A stretch of DNA of 64,000 nt. Source: an uncultured bacterium. GTDB lineage: Bacteria > Desulfobacterota > Desulfobaccia > Desulfobaccales > 0-14-0-80-60-11. This document shows, one piece after another, positions 28,709 through 37,435 of this stretch. The DNA is taken from positions 45,684 through 109,683 of the forward strand of contig CALEAV010000003.1 of the NCBI GenBank assembly GCA_937943575.1, in the 5' to 3' direction. A program made the translations under genes and the position numbers. Each line of letters starts with the position of its first letter. The stretch's first letter is position 1. The notes under the pieces are model-generated. The model had not been told where the DNA came from, did no database searches, and worked only from the letters and a program-made list of their open reading frames with translations.

Positions 28709-30084
28709 CGGGACATCTCCGTGACGGCCACGGGAGCTGCCTCGGCGGTGAGGGGGCCGAGGCGGGTGGTGAGCTCCCGTTCCAGGGCTGCCAGCTTCTC
28801 CTGCCACCGGGGCTCCGCCGCAAGGTCGGTGGTTTCGCACGGGTCGGACTCGAGATCATAGAGTTCCCGGCGGCCGTCGGCCCACTGGATGAGTTTCACC
28901 CGCGCCGCATCAATCACCGCCCGGCAGGGCTGCATGTGGGGCTCGATGGGTTTGCCCCGGGCTTTCAGGTATTTCACCGTGGTGGCCACATCCAGGTTCT
29001 CCACCAGGGCCAGCTCCCGGGGGGGGCCCAAGAGGGAGACGGAGCTCTCCGGCAGGGGCAGGGGGGCGTTGACTACCTCCAGCACCGTGGCATAGACATC
29101 ATGCAGCAGGGCCACCCGGGCGTCTCTTCCCGTCAGGCCGAGCGAAGCCGGATATTTCACCACCAGGGGGATATGGATGATTTCGTTGTAGACGCAGAAC
29201 ACATGCCCCCGGCAGGCGTGCTCCCGGAAGCCCTCGCCGTGGTCCGAGGTGATGATGAGCAGGGTCTCCTCCGCCAGGCCCTGGCGCTCAAGAAAAACAT
29301 AGAAATCATACAGCAGGTGGTCCAGAAAGGCAATTTCCTGTTCATAGAGGAGCTCGTCCCGGGAAGCCTCCCCGGCATGGCGGCTCAGGAGGTGACGGAA
29401 GCTCCGGGGCGGGTTGTAGTTGGTGTGTGCCTGCATGAAGTTAAAAAAAAGAAAAATTCTTTGATCAGCCTTGTCGCGGAATATTTTTTTGGCAATCTTG
29501 ATGGACCGCTGACTGGCAAAATAACATTTGTTGATGACATCGCCACGAAATTTTCGATAGATCCGGTCCACCAAATGATATAAGGGGTAGGAATAATATT
29601 TCTTGTTCCAGGATTTTTTTAAGATAAGAAATATTTCCTGAAGGGTATGGGAATGATTTTTCTTCTCCTCCTTGACTTCCTGGCGGGTGTGCCAGTAGCG
29701 CTCGTCGGTGAACAGGGTGTCCATCTCAAAAAATTCATCGAAGCCGTGGTGGAAATTGGCCGCCCGGCTGATGAGGTAGTTGCTGGAGATGCCCACGGTG
29801 TGGTAGCCGAGGCTCCGGAGAACCTCCGGCAGGGGGTAGTAATTGCCCGGGTAGAGGAAATTGTCGGTGGTGCAGCCGTGCTGGCTGGGGTAGAGGCCGG
29901 AAAACAGCGACACATGGGACGGCAGGGTCCAGGAGGAGGAGGCGAAGCAGTGCTCATAGACCATCGCCTTTTCGGCGAGGCGGCGCAGACCGGGGGTGGT
30001 GTCCCGCCGGTGGCCGAAGAGGGAGCAGCGTCCGGCAGCCACCGAATCCATAACCACGAGCACGATATGGGGGAGTGAATTCAT
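28705..30084 (-). CDS. Sulfatase-like (alkaline phosphatase superfamily) hydrolase
   Basis: PHIVLVVMDSVAAGRCSLFGHRRDTTPGLRRLAEKAMVYEHCFASSSWTLPSHVSLFSGLYPSQHG...LLIITSDHGEGFREH. Confidence 0.85.
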   Translation of the reverse strand: MNSLPHIVLVVMDSVAAGRCSLFGHRRDTTPGLRRLAEKAMVYEHCFASSSWTLPSHVSLFSGLYPSQHGCTTDNFLYPGNYYPLPEVLRSLGYHTVGISSNYLISRAANFHHGFDEFFEMDTLFTDERYWHTRQEVKEEKKNHSHTLQEIFLILKKSWNKKYYSYPLYHLVDRIYRKFRGDVINKCYFASQRSIKIAKKIFRDKADQRIFLFFNFMQAHTNYNPPRSFRHLLSRHAGEASRDELLYEQEIAFLDHLLYDFYVFLERQGLAEETLLIITSDHGEGFREHACRGHVFCVYNEIIHIPLVVKYPASLGLTGRDARVALLHDVYATVLEVVNAPLPLPESSVSLLGPPRELALVENLDVATTVKYLKARGKPIEPHMQPCRAVIDAARVKLIQWADGRRELYDLESDPCETTDLAAEPRWQEKLAALERELTTRLGPLTAEAAPVAVTEMSR

Positions 30085-30190
30085 GGCGTGGGGAATTCCG
30101 ACGATCCCGGAAGGGTTAGGGCAAATTGCCCCCGAGCTGTCCTCACCGCCTGGCGGCCGGACACCGTGAGCTGCGGCCGGGGCTCCCGCT

Positions 30191-30973
30191 TCATCCCTTC
30201 AGCGCCTCCTGAATCCGGGTGAGGGACCGGCAGCGGCCGTCGTCGGTGAGCTCCACAAGCACCCCCTGGAGCTGGACCTGGGCTGCGGCCACCTTGAAGG
30301 GCTGCGGCCGCTGACTTAAGAAACGCTCCAGGATGATCTCCTTTTTCATGCCGATGACCCCGTTGGTGGGGCCGGTCATGCCCGCGTCGGTGATGTAGCC
30401 GGTGCCGCCCGGGAGCACCCGCTCGTCTGCGGTCTGCACATGGGTGTGGGTGCCGATGAGGGCGCTCACCCGGCCGTCCAGGTACCAGCCCAGGGCCTGC
30501 TTTTCGCTGGTGGCCTCGGCGTGGAAATCCACGATGACCGCCGCCAGGTCCCGGGGCAGCTCCCCCAGCAGGCGGTCGGCGGTGCGGAAGGGGCACTCCA
30601 GGGGGCTCATGAAGACCCGGCCCTCCAGGTTGAGGACGGCCACCCGCCGGCCGGCGGCAGTCTCCACCACCGTCCAGCCCCTCCCCGGGGTCCCCGGGGG
30701 GTAGTTGGCCGGCCGCAGCAGTCTTTCGCCCTCCTCCAGGTAGGGCAGGATCTCCTTGTGTTTCCAGATGTGGTTGCCGCTGGTGAGGACGTCCACCCCC
30801 AGGTTGAGGAGCTCCTCGGCCACCTGGGGGGTGAGGCCGATGCCCCCGGCGGCGTTCTCACCGTTGGCCACCACCAGGTCCACCAGATGGCGGTCCACCA
30901 GCCGGGGAACCAGCTCCTGTACCGCCCGCCTCCCGGGAGAGCCCACGATGTCGCCCACAAAGAGGATGCGCAT
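30191..30973 (-). CDS. ymdB: YmdB-family metallophosphoesterase
   Basis: MRILFVGDIVGSPGRRAV...VANGENAAGGIGLTP...LTSGNHIWKHKEI...VDFHAEATSEKQALGWYLDGRVSALIGTHTHVQTAD. Confidence 0.93.
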   Translation of the reverse strand: MRILFVGDIVGSPGRRAVQELVPRLVDRHLVDLVVANGENAAGGIGLTPQVAEELLNLGVDVLTSGNHIWKHKEILPYLEEGERLLRPANYPPGTPGRGWTVVETAAGRRVAVLNLEGRVFMSPLECPFRTADRLLGELPRDLAAVIVDFHAEATSEKQALGWYLDGRVSALIGTHTHVQTADERVLPGGTGYITDAGMTGPTNGVIGMKKEIILERFLSQRPQPFKVAAAQVQLQGVLVELTDDGRCRSLTRIQEALKG

Positions 30974-30981
30974 GGGCGGGC

Positions 30982-32544
30982 CTACCGGGCGTAATCCACC
31001 GCCCGGGTCTCCCGGATGACGGTGACCTTGATCTGGCCGGGGTAGGTGAGCTCCCGCTCGATCTTTTTGGCCACCTCCCGGCTCAGGAGGGCGGCCTCCT
31101 CGTCGCTCACCTTGTCACTTTCGACGATGAGGCGGATCTCCCGGCCCGCCTGGATGGCGTAGCTCTTGCTGATGCCGTTGAAGGAGCGGGCGATCTTCTC
31201 CAGGGCCTCCAGGCGCTTGATGTAGGTCTCCAGCATCTCCCGGCGGGCCCCGGGGCGGGCCCCGGAGAGGGTGTCGGCGGCCTGCACCAGAACCGCCAGG
31301 ACGCTCTCGGTGGGGACGTCCTCATGGTGGGCGGCGATGGCGTGCACCACCTTGGGGGACTCGCCGTAGCGCTTGGCCAGATCGGCGCCGATGAGGGCGT
31401 GCACCCCCTCGGCCTCGTGGTCCACCGCCTTGCCGATGTCGTGGAGCAGCCCGGCCCGCTTGGCCTGCTTCTCATTGAGCCCCAGCTCCGCCGCCATGAT
31501 GCCGCAGAGGTAGCAGACCTCGATGGAGTGCTGCAGGACGTTCTGGGCGTAGCTGGTGCGGTACTTGAGCTTGCCCAACAGCTTGATGAGGTCGGGGTGC
31601 AGGCCGTGGACCCCGGTGTCGAAGGCGGCCTCCTCCCCGGCCTCCCGGATGCTGGCCTCCATCTCCTGGGAGACCTTCTCCACGATCTCCTCGATGCGCC
31701 CGGGGTGGATGCGGCCGTCGGCGATGAGGCGCTCCAGGCTGCGGCGGGCCACCTCCCGGCGGATGGGGTTGAAGGCGGAGAGGATGACCGCCTCGGGGGT
31801 GTCGTCGATGATGATGTCCACCCCGGTGGCGGCCTCGAGAGCCCGGATGTTGCGCCCCTCCCGGCCGATGATGCGGCCCTTCATCTCCTCGTTGGGGAGA
31901 GGCACCACGCTCACCGTCTGCTCCGCCACATAATCGCTGGCGTAGCGCTTGATGGCCAGGGCGATGATCTCCTTGGCCTTGCGGTCGGCCGTCTCCCGGG
32001 CCTCGGTGTCGATGCGCTTCACCAGCCGGGCGGCGTCGATGCGCACCTCCCGCTCCACGGTCTTGAGGAGCAGGTCCTTGGCCTCCGCCGCGGTCATGCC
32101 GGCAAGCTGCTCCAGGCGGGCATTCTGTTCTGCCAGGAGGCGCTGGTATTCCTCCTGCTTGTCGGCGAGGTCCTTTTCCAGCTGGTCGGTGAGCTTCTGG
32201 CGGCGGTTGAGCTCCGCCTCCCGTTCGTCCAGGGCGGCGGCTTTTTTGTCCAGGTGCTCTTCTTTCTGAAGCAGGCGGCGTTCGATCTGATTGAATTCGT
32301 TACGGCGTTCCTGGGTCTCTTTCTCAAACTCCTGTTTGAGGAGGAAGATCTGCTCCTTGGACTGAACCCGGGCCTCCTTCTTGATGGCGTCCGCTTCCTT
32401 GCGGGCGTCATCGAGGATCTTCTTCCCCAGCGCCTCCAGTGAGCCGATATGGGAATCGATGACGTGCTTGCGGTAGAAGAAGCCCGCGGCGAATCCCAGC
32501 CCCCCCAGGAGTGCAGCAATAAAGGTATAAAGCAATATATACAT
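30982..32544 (-). CDS. rny: Ribonuclease Y
   Basis: N-terminal TM, long coiled coil, KH ([54 protein letters not shown]), HD ([13 protein letters not shown]). Confidence 0.97.
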   Translation of the reverse strand: MYILLYTFIAALLGGLGFAAGFFYRKHVIDSHIGSLEALGKKILDDARKEADAIKKEARVQSKEQIFLLKQEFEKETQERRNEFNQIERRLLQKEEHLDKKAAALDEREAELNRRQKLTDQLEKDLADKQEEYQRLLAEQNARLEQLAGMTAAEAKDLLLKTVEREVRIDAARLVKRIDTEARETADRKAKEIIALAIKRYASDYVAEQTVSVVPLPNEEMKGRIIGREGRNIRALEAATGVDIIIDDTPEAVILSAFNPIRREVARRSLERLIADGRIHPGRIEEIVEKVSQEMEASIREAGEEAAFDTGVHGLHPDLIKLLGKLKYRTSYAQNVLQHSIEVCYLCGIMAAELGLNEKQAKRAGLLHDIGKAVDHEAEGVHALIGADLAKRYGESPKVVHAIAAHHEDVPTESVLAVLVQAADTLSGARPGARREMLETYIKRLEALEKIARSFNGISKSYAIQAGREIRLIVESDKVSDEEAALLSREVAKKIERELTYPGQIKVTVIRETRAVDYAR

Positions 32545-32635
32545 AAGGGTGAGCCCCCAACCTGAGAGAGATAATCCCGGCGGCCGGATCCGAACCGTCG
32601 CCGGCGGACAGGTCTGGAAGGGGAGATGGCGGAGC

Positions 32636-32800
32636 GGGAGGGGGGACGGTCAAGGAAGCGGACAGATGCACACACTGCCCTCTGTTGCGCCGGCGGGGGC
32701 TTGCAATGCGGCGCAGCAGGTGCTGCCATTCAAACGTCCTGCGGTTTTCCTCCTTTATCAGGGAAGGTACATGGCACCGTCCACCTCAGGGCTGTCAACC
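32636..32800 (-). ncRNA. ssrS: Candidate 6S RNA
   Basis: Intergenic zapA-rny, same strand. RNA-sense long-range pairing GAGGtGGACGGT / ACCGTCC..CCCTC and apical CCTGcTGCGCCG / CGGCGCAaCAGaGG separated by an unpaired central region. Boundaries approximate. Confidence 0.5.
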
Positions 32801-32943
32801 CGGCGCCAGGAGCTGATATATGATGGATCGGGGCAGCGCTCACTTGACCCCGATAATGTCCCCCTCTTCCTTGACCATGGGCCCGGACTTTTCACACCCG
32901 CTCCGGACCGTGTCGCCGCCTCCTGAATATCGGGGCGTGAAGG

Positions 32944-33243
32944 TCACGGCCCCGGAGGCGCGGCGGCGGTGAAGCCTTCCAGCCTCTTAAGCAGGCGCCG
33001 GGACCGAAGATCGATCTCCGCCACCAGCTTCTGATGCTCCTCCCTGATTTCCAGAGTCTCGCAGGCCAGGTTCAAGGCCGCGAGGATGGCCAGATCGGCC
33101 AGGGGACTGGCAGGAAAGACCCTCTGGAGCTCCCGCAGCTGCTCATCCACCATGCGGGCCACCGCCTGCAGGGTCTCTGCGGGCACGCTGCTTTGAAGGG
33201 TCAATTGCCGGCCCAGAATTTCCACCATGACCTGTTCCGCCAC
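32944..33243 (-). CDS. zapA: Cell division protein ZapA
   Basis: MAEQVMVEILGRQLTLQSSVPAETLQAVARMVDEQLRELQ...LAILAALNLACETLEIREEHQKL. Confidence 0.88.
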   Translation of the reverse strand: MAEQVMVEILGRQLTLQSSVPAETLQAVARMVDEQLRELQRVFPASPLADLAILAALNLACETLEIREEHQKLVAEIDLRSRRLLKRLEGFTAAAPPGP

Positions 33244-33253
33244 CGGAATAACC

Positions 33254-33514
33254 TTAGGCTGATTCTCCCAGATCCAGAATCTTCAGCCGGTTGAGAATCT
33301 TGTCCACCCGTTCCCGGACCTGGTCCCGTTCCCGGGTGAGCTTCTCCAGGGTGGCCTGGGCCTCCTTCAGGGCCTGCTCCCGGGCCGCCAAGGCGGCCTG
33401 CAGTTCGGCGTTGGCCCGCTTCAAACCCTCCATCTGCCCCAGGATCGACTCCAGTTTCTGCTCCAGTTCGGCAAAAAGCTCGGCGACCACATGCCCCCCC
33501 TGGCTGGCTGACAT
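33254..33514 (-). CDS. ZapB-like small coiled-coil protein
   Basis: FAELEQKLESILGQMEGLKRANAELQAALAAREQALKEAQATLEKLTRERDQVRERVDKILNRL; adjacent to zapA. Confidence 0.65.
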   Translation of the reverse strand: MSASQGGHVVAELFAELEQKLESILGQMEGLKRANAELQAALAAREQALKEAQATLEKLTRERDQVRERVDKILNRLKILDLGESA

Positions 33515-33606
33515 GATTGTGCATTTGCAGAGTCCAAAAGTCAAGAATTTTTCCCGCTCATGCGGGGTACCGCCCGGCGGGGGCCGTCCGGGCAGAAATC
33601 CCACCT

Positions 33607-33843
33607 TTACTCCGGCAGCTCATCGGACCAGTGGATGCAGTGCACCGGGCAGGCGTCGATGGCCTCCTGGATCCTCTCCTCCTCGCCGCCCCCGGGGTTG
33701 ACGACCTGGGCGAAGCCCAGGGACTCATTGAGGCTGAAGACCTCGGGGCAGATTTCCACGCAGGCCCCGCAGGCGATGCAGTCCTCTTCCGCGATCACCG
33801 GAGAGTGTGCCGCCTTAGCCGGGTTCTCCCCGCCGTCCTTCAT
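33607..33843 (-). CDS. Ferredoxin
   Basis: VIAEEDCIACGACVEICPEVFSLNESLGFAQVVNP...IDACPVHCIHW. Confidence 0.88.
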   Translation of the reverse strand: MKDGGENPAKAAHSPVIAEEDCIACGACVEICPEVFSLNESLGFAQVVNPGGGEEERIQEAIDACPVHCIHWSDELPE

Positions 33844-34622
33844 AGCCTCCCCTCCTCCCCCGCCGGGGCGGAACACCCCGGGGAAATGTGAAGGGCCCGC
33901 GCTCGCCGGGCGGGCCGAAGGAAAATCGTCACTGCGTGGCGCTCCGGGCCGCCTCGCCCCCGGGAGTAGCGGCTCAGGGCCGATGCGGGGCGGTGCGGCA
34001 GGCCCAGCCAATCCTCCCGGGCGCCGGTCACCCCGCCCCCGGGTTCCCCTGCCACAATGAGCCAGCGCACTGTCCCGCAGGAGAAAAAAGGCGCCAGCGA
34101 CTGCCCCGGGGGCGGCCAGCCATAGAAGACCGCCTGCGGCCGGAAGTCATGGACCGCCTGGAAGGCGTCCCCCGGGGCCACCACCGGGGACCCCCCCAGG
34201 CCGGAGACGAACTCCCCTTCGCCCCGGTCCACGGCCAGAAAGCCCAGACCCGCCTGCCGGGCCAGGGGCGCCAGGGCCTGGCTCAGGTAGCCCCGTCCGG
34301 CTCCCGCCTCCAAAAGCCGCCGCACTCCCAGGCGCACCAGGAAGCGCACCAGGCGGGGTGGCCACTCCCGGGAGGGGAAAAAGTAAATCCCAGTGGCTTG
34401 GGAGAGGGCGGCGAGGGCCGCGGCCGCATCCGGGACCGCAGCCAGGAGGTCCTGCCACCAGACCTCCGGCCTCAGATAGTCCGGGGTGCCGTCGGGAGGC
34501 AGGCTCAGGACGCGGCGGGCCCAGGCCGCAAACCGCTGCCGGGCCCGGAACCCCTCCGGGCGGGCAAGATAGTCCCTTAAGGGGGCGAAATTTTCCTCAG
34601 CCGCCATCCGGGGAATGATCAT
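33840..34622 (-). CDS. Putative SAM-dependent methyltransferase-like protein
   Basis: GVRRLLEAGAGRGYLSQALAPLARQAGLGFLAVDRGE (Rossmann-like motif). Confidence 0.45.
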   Translation of the reverse strand: MIIPRMAAEENFAPLRDYLARPEGFRARQRFAAWARRVLSLPPDGTPDYLRPEVWWQDLLAAVPDAAAALAALSQATGIYFFPSREWPPRLVRFLVRLGVRRLLEAGAGRGYLSQALAPLARQAGLGFLAVDRGEGEFVSGLGGSPVVAPGDAFQAVHDFRPQAVFYGWPPPGQSLAPFFSCGTVRWLIVAGEPGGGVTGAREDWLGLPHRPASALSRYSRGRGGPERHAVTIFLRPARRARALHISPGCSAPAGEEGRL

Positions 34623-34683
34623 AGCATTTTCTGCCCCGGGATGCTTGACAAATCCCCAGGCAGGGAGTAAACCAAACCGGTGT

Positions 34684-34759
34684 GGCGGGGTAGCTCAGTC
34701 GGTAGAGCAGGGGACTGAAAATCCCCGTGTCGGCGGTTCGATTCCGTCCCCCGCCACCA
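34684..34759 (+). tRNA. tRNA-Phe (anticodon GAA), CCA encoded
   Basis: GGCGGGGTAGCTCAGTCGGTAGAGCAGGGGACTGAAAATCCCCGTGTCGGCGGTTCGATTCCGTCCCCCGCCACCA; cloverleaf stems pair; anticodon loop ctGAAaa. Confidence 0.95.
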
Positions 34760-34987
34760 GCCCGTGACAGCCCAGGCTGCCCTTCTCCCGGGGGAAGCGG
34801 AGAGATCCGGCCCGGAGGCGTCCGGGCGCTTTTGGTTGGGCGCCGACCGGCGGAGCAGGGCTAGAGGGGCAAACCCCGGGCCCTTTCCCCTGCCGCCCCC
34901 CCTCCCGACGGGGGGCCCCTGGCTCCCGCTCCCTGTCAAAAATCCTTCGGACCCCACCCCTTAAGGCCCCCGGCCACAGCCCGTCTC

Positions 34988-35527
34988 CTAATCCTCCTCC
35001 GGGGCACAGGGCCGCACCCGGGCGGCCGCGCCCTTGCCGGTCACCAGCCAATACCCCAGACTCAGGGCCACAATCACCACCCCGGTGGCATAAACATACC
35101 CGGGGGTGATCTTGTCATAGTCGAAGATGATGACCTTCCGGGCGATGGCCATGAGCGCCGTGGCCATCACCAGTTTCACGTGGATGAAATCGTCCCGGAG
35201 ATAGAGGGTGATGTTGATGAAAATTTCAATGGCGATGAGCACCGCCATAAAGGCCCCGAAGGTGGCCAGGATGTCATTGATATTCAGCAACATGAAGGGC
35301 GGGGCCATGAGCTGCTGGTAGAGCATCCACACCACATCGCCGATGCCCCACAGGATCACGGCGGTCATCAGCACCGCCAGGATGCGCACCGCCATGTGGA
35401 TGATGCGGTGCAGAAAGGCGATCAGGGGTTCGGTCCGGTGGGCGGCGAACCCTTCATCATCCAGGAAGGTGGTGGGCTGAGGGGGGCATTCGCTCTGGGG
35501 GGCGGCCTGCTCATCAGGGGATTTCAT
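34988..35527 (-). CDS. PsiE-family membrane protein
   Basis: FLHRIIHMAVRILAVLMTAVILWGIGDVVWMLYQQL...INITLYLRDDFIHVKLVMATALMAIARKVIIFDYDK. Confidence 0.8.
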   Translation of the reverse strand: MKSPDEQAAPQSECPPQPTTFLDDEGFAAHRTEPLIAFLHRIIHMAVRILAVLMTAVILWGIGDVVWMLYQQLMAPPFMLLNINDILATFGAFMAVLIAIEIFINITLYLRDDFIHVKLVMATALMAIARKVIIFDYDKITPGYVYATGVVIVALSLGYWLVTGKGAAARVRPCAPEED

Positions 35528-35592
35528 GGGGTCATACCTCCTGCACGGAATTAACGGGCGGGCCGGCAAAGGCCCCGGCCCCGCCTGCGGAC

Positions 35593-36723
35593 TCACGCCA
35601 GAGTGTCCCGGATCAGGGCCTGAAGCTCCCGGGCCTGGGCCTCGATGCTCTCGGTGAGGCGGAACTGCACCAGGGCCCGGCGCAGATTGTGCTCCGGGTC
35701 GGTGCTGCGGAAATAGACGCTGCCCGCCAGGTAGTCCGCAAAGAAGCGCACCCCCAGCTCCCAGGCGATGAGCCGCAGGGCCGGATACACGCAGACCCGC
35801 TCCCTGGAGGTCAAAAGCCCCGGGGCCCCCTCCCGGTAGCCATGAAGGAAGGCGGCGGCCACCTCGGGAGCGAAGCGCACCTGCTCCCAGTCCCGGGTCT
35901 CCTCCCCCAGGGGGTTGCCGGCGGAGCGCAGGGCATCCCCCAGATCGTAGAGCAAAAGCGCCGGCATGACGGTGTCCAGGTCCACCAGCCCCACGGCCCG
36001 GCCGCTGCTTTTGTCCAGGAGAATGTTGTCCACCTTGGGGTCGCCGTGGATGAGGCGCACGGGCAGCTCCCCCCGTCTCCGGGCCGCCTCCAGCACCCCG
36101 GCGGCGCCCCGGCGCGCCTCGATGCAGCGGGCGGCATAGCGCGCCTCCGGCGTGGAGGGCAGGGTCCTGCCGGCCCGCAGGGCATCGTAGGCCTTCAGAT
36201 AGGCGGGGGTGCAATGGAAGCCGGGCAGGGGGTCGCCCAAGGCGGCCGGATCCAGGTCCCCCAGGAGCAGGTGGAAGCGCCCCAGGGCCCAGCCCATCTC
36301 CCGGGCATGGTCAGGGCCCTCCAGGACGAGGGGGGTGCGGGTGCCCGGGATATAGGAGAGGGCCCGCCACAAAGAGCCATCCGGCCCCGGCCAGCTGTCC
36401 CGGCCGTCCGCCCCGGGCAGGAGCTCCGGCACCGCCAGCTCCGGCCTGCCGCAGGCGGCCTGTCGGGCCTGATGCCGCAGATGGCCGCTCACCGCCCGCA
36501 GATTGGCCAGGACCACCTCCGGCCGGGGAAAGACGCTGAGGTTGAGGCGCTGCAGGACAAACCGGCGCCGGTCAGCGCCGGCCGCAGTTGCCAGGAAAGT
36601 CTCATGCACATTGCCCCGGCCCAGGGGTGCCAGGGCCGTCACCCGACCGGCGGGGCAGAAATGGGCCGCCGCCTCCCAGGCGAGGGCGGGGACCGGGGGA
36701 GGGGTGGGGGGGTGGTCCATCAT
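35593..36723 (-). CDS. Phosphotransferase-family (APH/N-acetylhexosamine kinase-like) protein
   Basis: LPVRLIHGDPKVDNILLDKSSGRAVGLVDLDTVMPALLLYDLGDALRS. Confidence 0.8.
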   Translation of the reverse strand: MMDHPPTPPPVPALAWEAAAHFCPAGRVTALAPLGRGNVHETFLATAAGADRRRFVLQRLNLSVFPRPEVVLANLRAVSGHLRHQARQAACGRPELAVPELLPGADGRDSWPGPDGSLWRALSYIPGTRTPLVLEGPDHAREMGWALGRFHLLLGDLDPAALGDPLPGFHCTPAYLKAYDALRAGRTLPSTPEARYAARCIEARRGAAGVLEAARRRGELPVRLIHGDPKVDNILLDKSSGRAVGLVDLDTVMPALLLYDLGDALRSAGNPLGEETRDWEQVRFAPEVAAAFLHGYREGAPGLLTSRERVCVYPALRLIAWELGVRFFADYLAGSVYFRSTDPEHNLRRALVQFRLTESIEAQARELQALIRDTLA

Positions 36724-36750
36724 ACTGGCCCTTCTTGTCCGGCGGCGCCG

Positions 36751-37422
36751 ATGTGCTACACTGCCGTCATGCTGAGTGCCCGCAGTCTGGCGGCCGACGC
36801 CTTCTTCCTCCTGCAGCTCACCCTGGCCGGCATCTCCGGCGGCAGCCAGGTGTGGCGGTTGCTTGAAACCACCCAGGGGGTGAACGTGACCTGGCTGGCG
36901 GCCTGGCTCACCTATCTCCTCCTCAACCTGTTTCTCAGCCTGAAAGCCCACCTGGCCCAACCCAGCCGGGTCACCCGCCAGACGGTGGTCACCTACAGCG
37001 CCTGGGCGCTGGCCATCGCCGCCTGCCTGGGGGTGCTCCTGTGGCGGGGGCCGGAGCCCTGGGCCAGAGTGGACACCCTCAACGCCGGGCTGGTGGGCTC
37101 GGGCCTGGCCGCCACCTGGCTGGGGGCGCGCCTCAAGGGACTGCCGGTGAGCGACCCGGTGGTGCGCGGCTTTTTCAGCCTCTGTTTCATCGGCCTGCCC
37201 CAGGTGATTCTGGCCTGGAACATCCTGATGGTGGGGGGCGCCGGGCTGGCGGGGGGCATGATCCTGGCCGGCCACATCGGCATCACCACCCGGCTGGGGC
37301 AACTGTATTTCGCCCTGAAGGAAGCGGGCTGGGACCGCAACCGCCTGGGGGCGGCGGTGAGCGAGATCGCCAATGAGGTGACCTGGCTGATGGTCACCGC
37401 GGCCTGGCTGTGGCCGGGGTAA
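36751..37422 (+). CDS. Multi-pass membrane protein, unknown function
   Basis: Several hydrophobic helices from MLSARSLAADAFFLLQLTLAG to WLMVTAAWLWPG; 36769 is an alternative start. Confidence 0.6.
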   Translation: MCYTAVMLSARSLAADAFFLLQLTLAGISGGSQVWRLLETTQGVNVTWLAAWLTYLLLNLFLSLKAHLAQPSRVTRQTVVTYSAWALAIAACLGVLLWRGPEPWARVDTLNAGLVGSGLAATWLGARLKGLPVSDPVVRGFFSLCFIGLPQVILAWNILMVGGAGLAGGMILAGHIGITTRLGQLYFALKEAGWDRNRLGAAVSEIANEVTWLMVTAAWLWPG

Positions 37423-37435
37423 GGCGGGAGGGGGC

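Noticed and set aside
30982-32544. Long plus-strand ORFs over rny (31324-32442)
   Set aside because: Shadow of a confidently assigned RNase Y frame.
34684-34985. tRNA-Phe as an integrated-element attachment site
   Set aside because: No duplicated tRNA 3' end and no integrase were seen in the flanking sequence.
34988-36214. 408 aa reading of the psiE ORF
   Set aside because: N-terminal part overlaps the phosphotransferase gene and is P/G/R-rich; PsiE homology begins at MKSPDEQ (35527).
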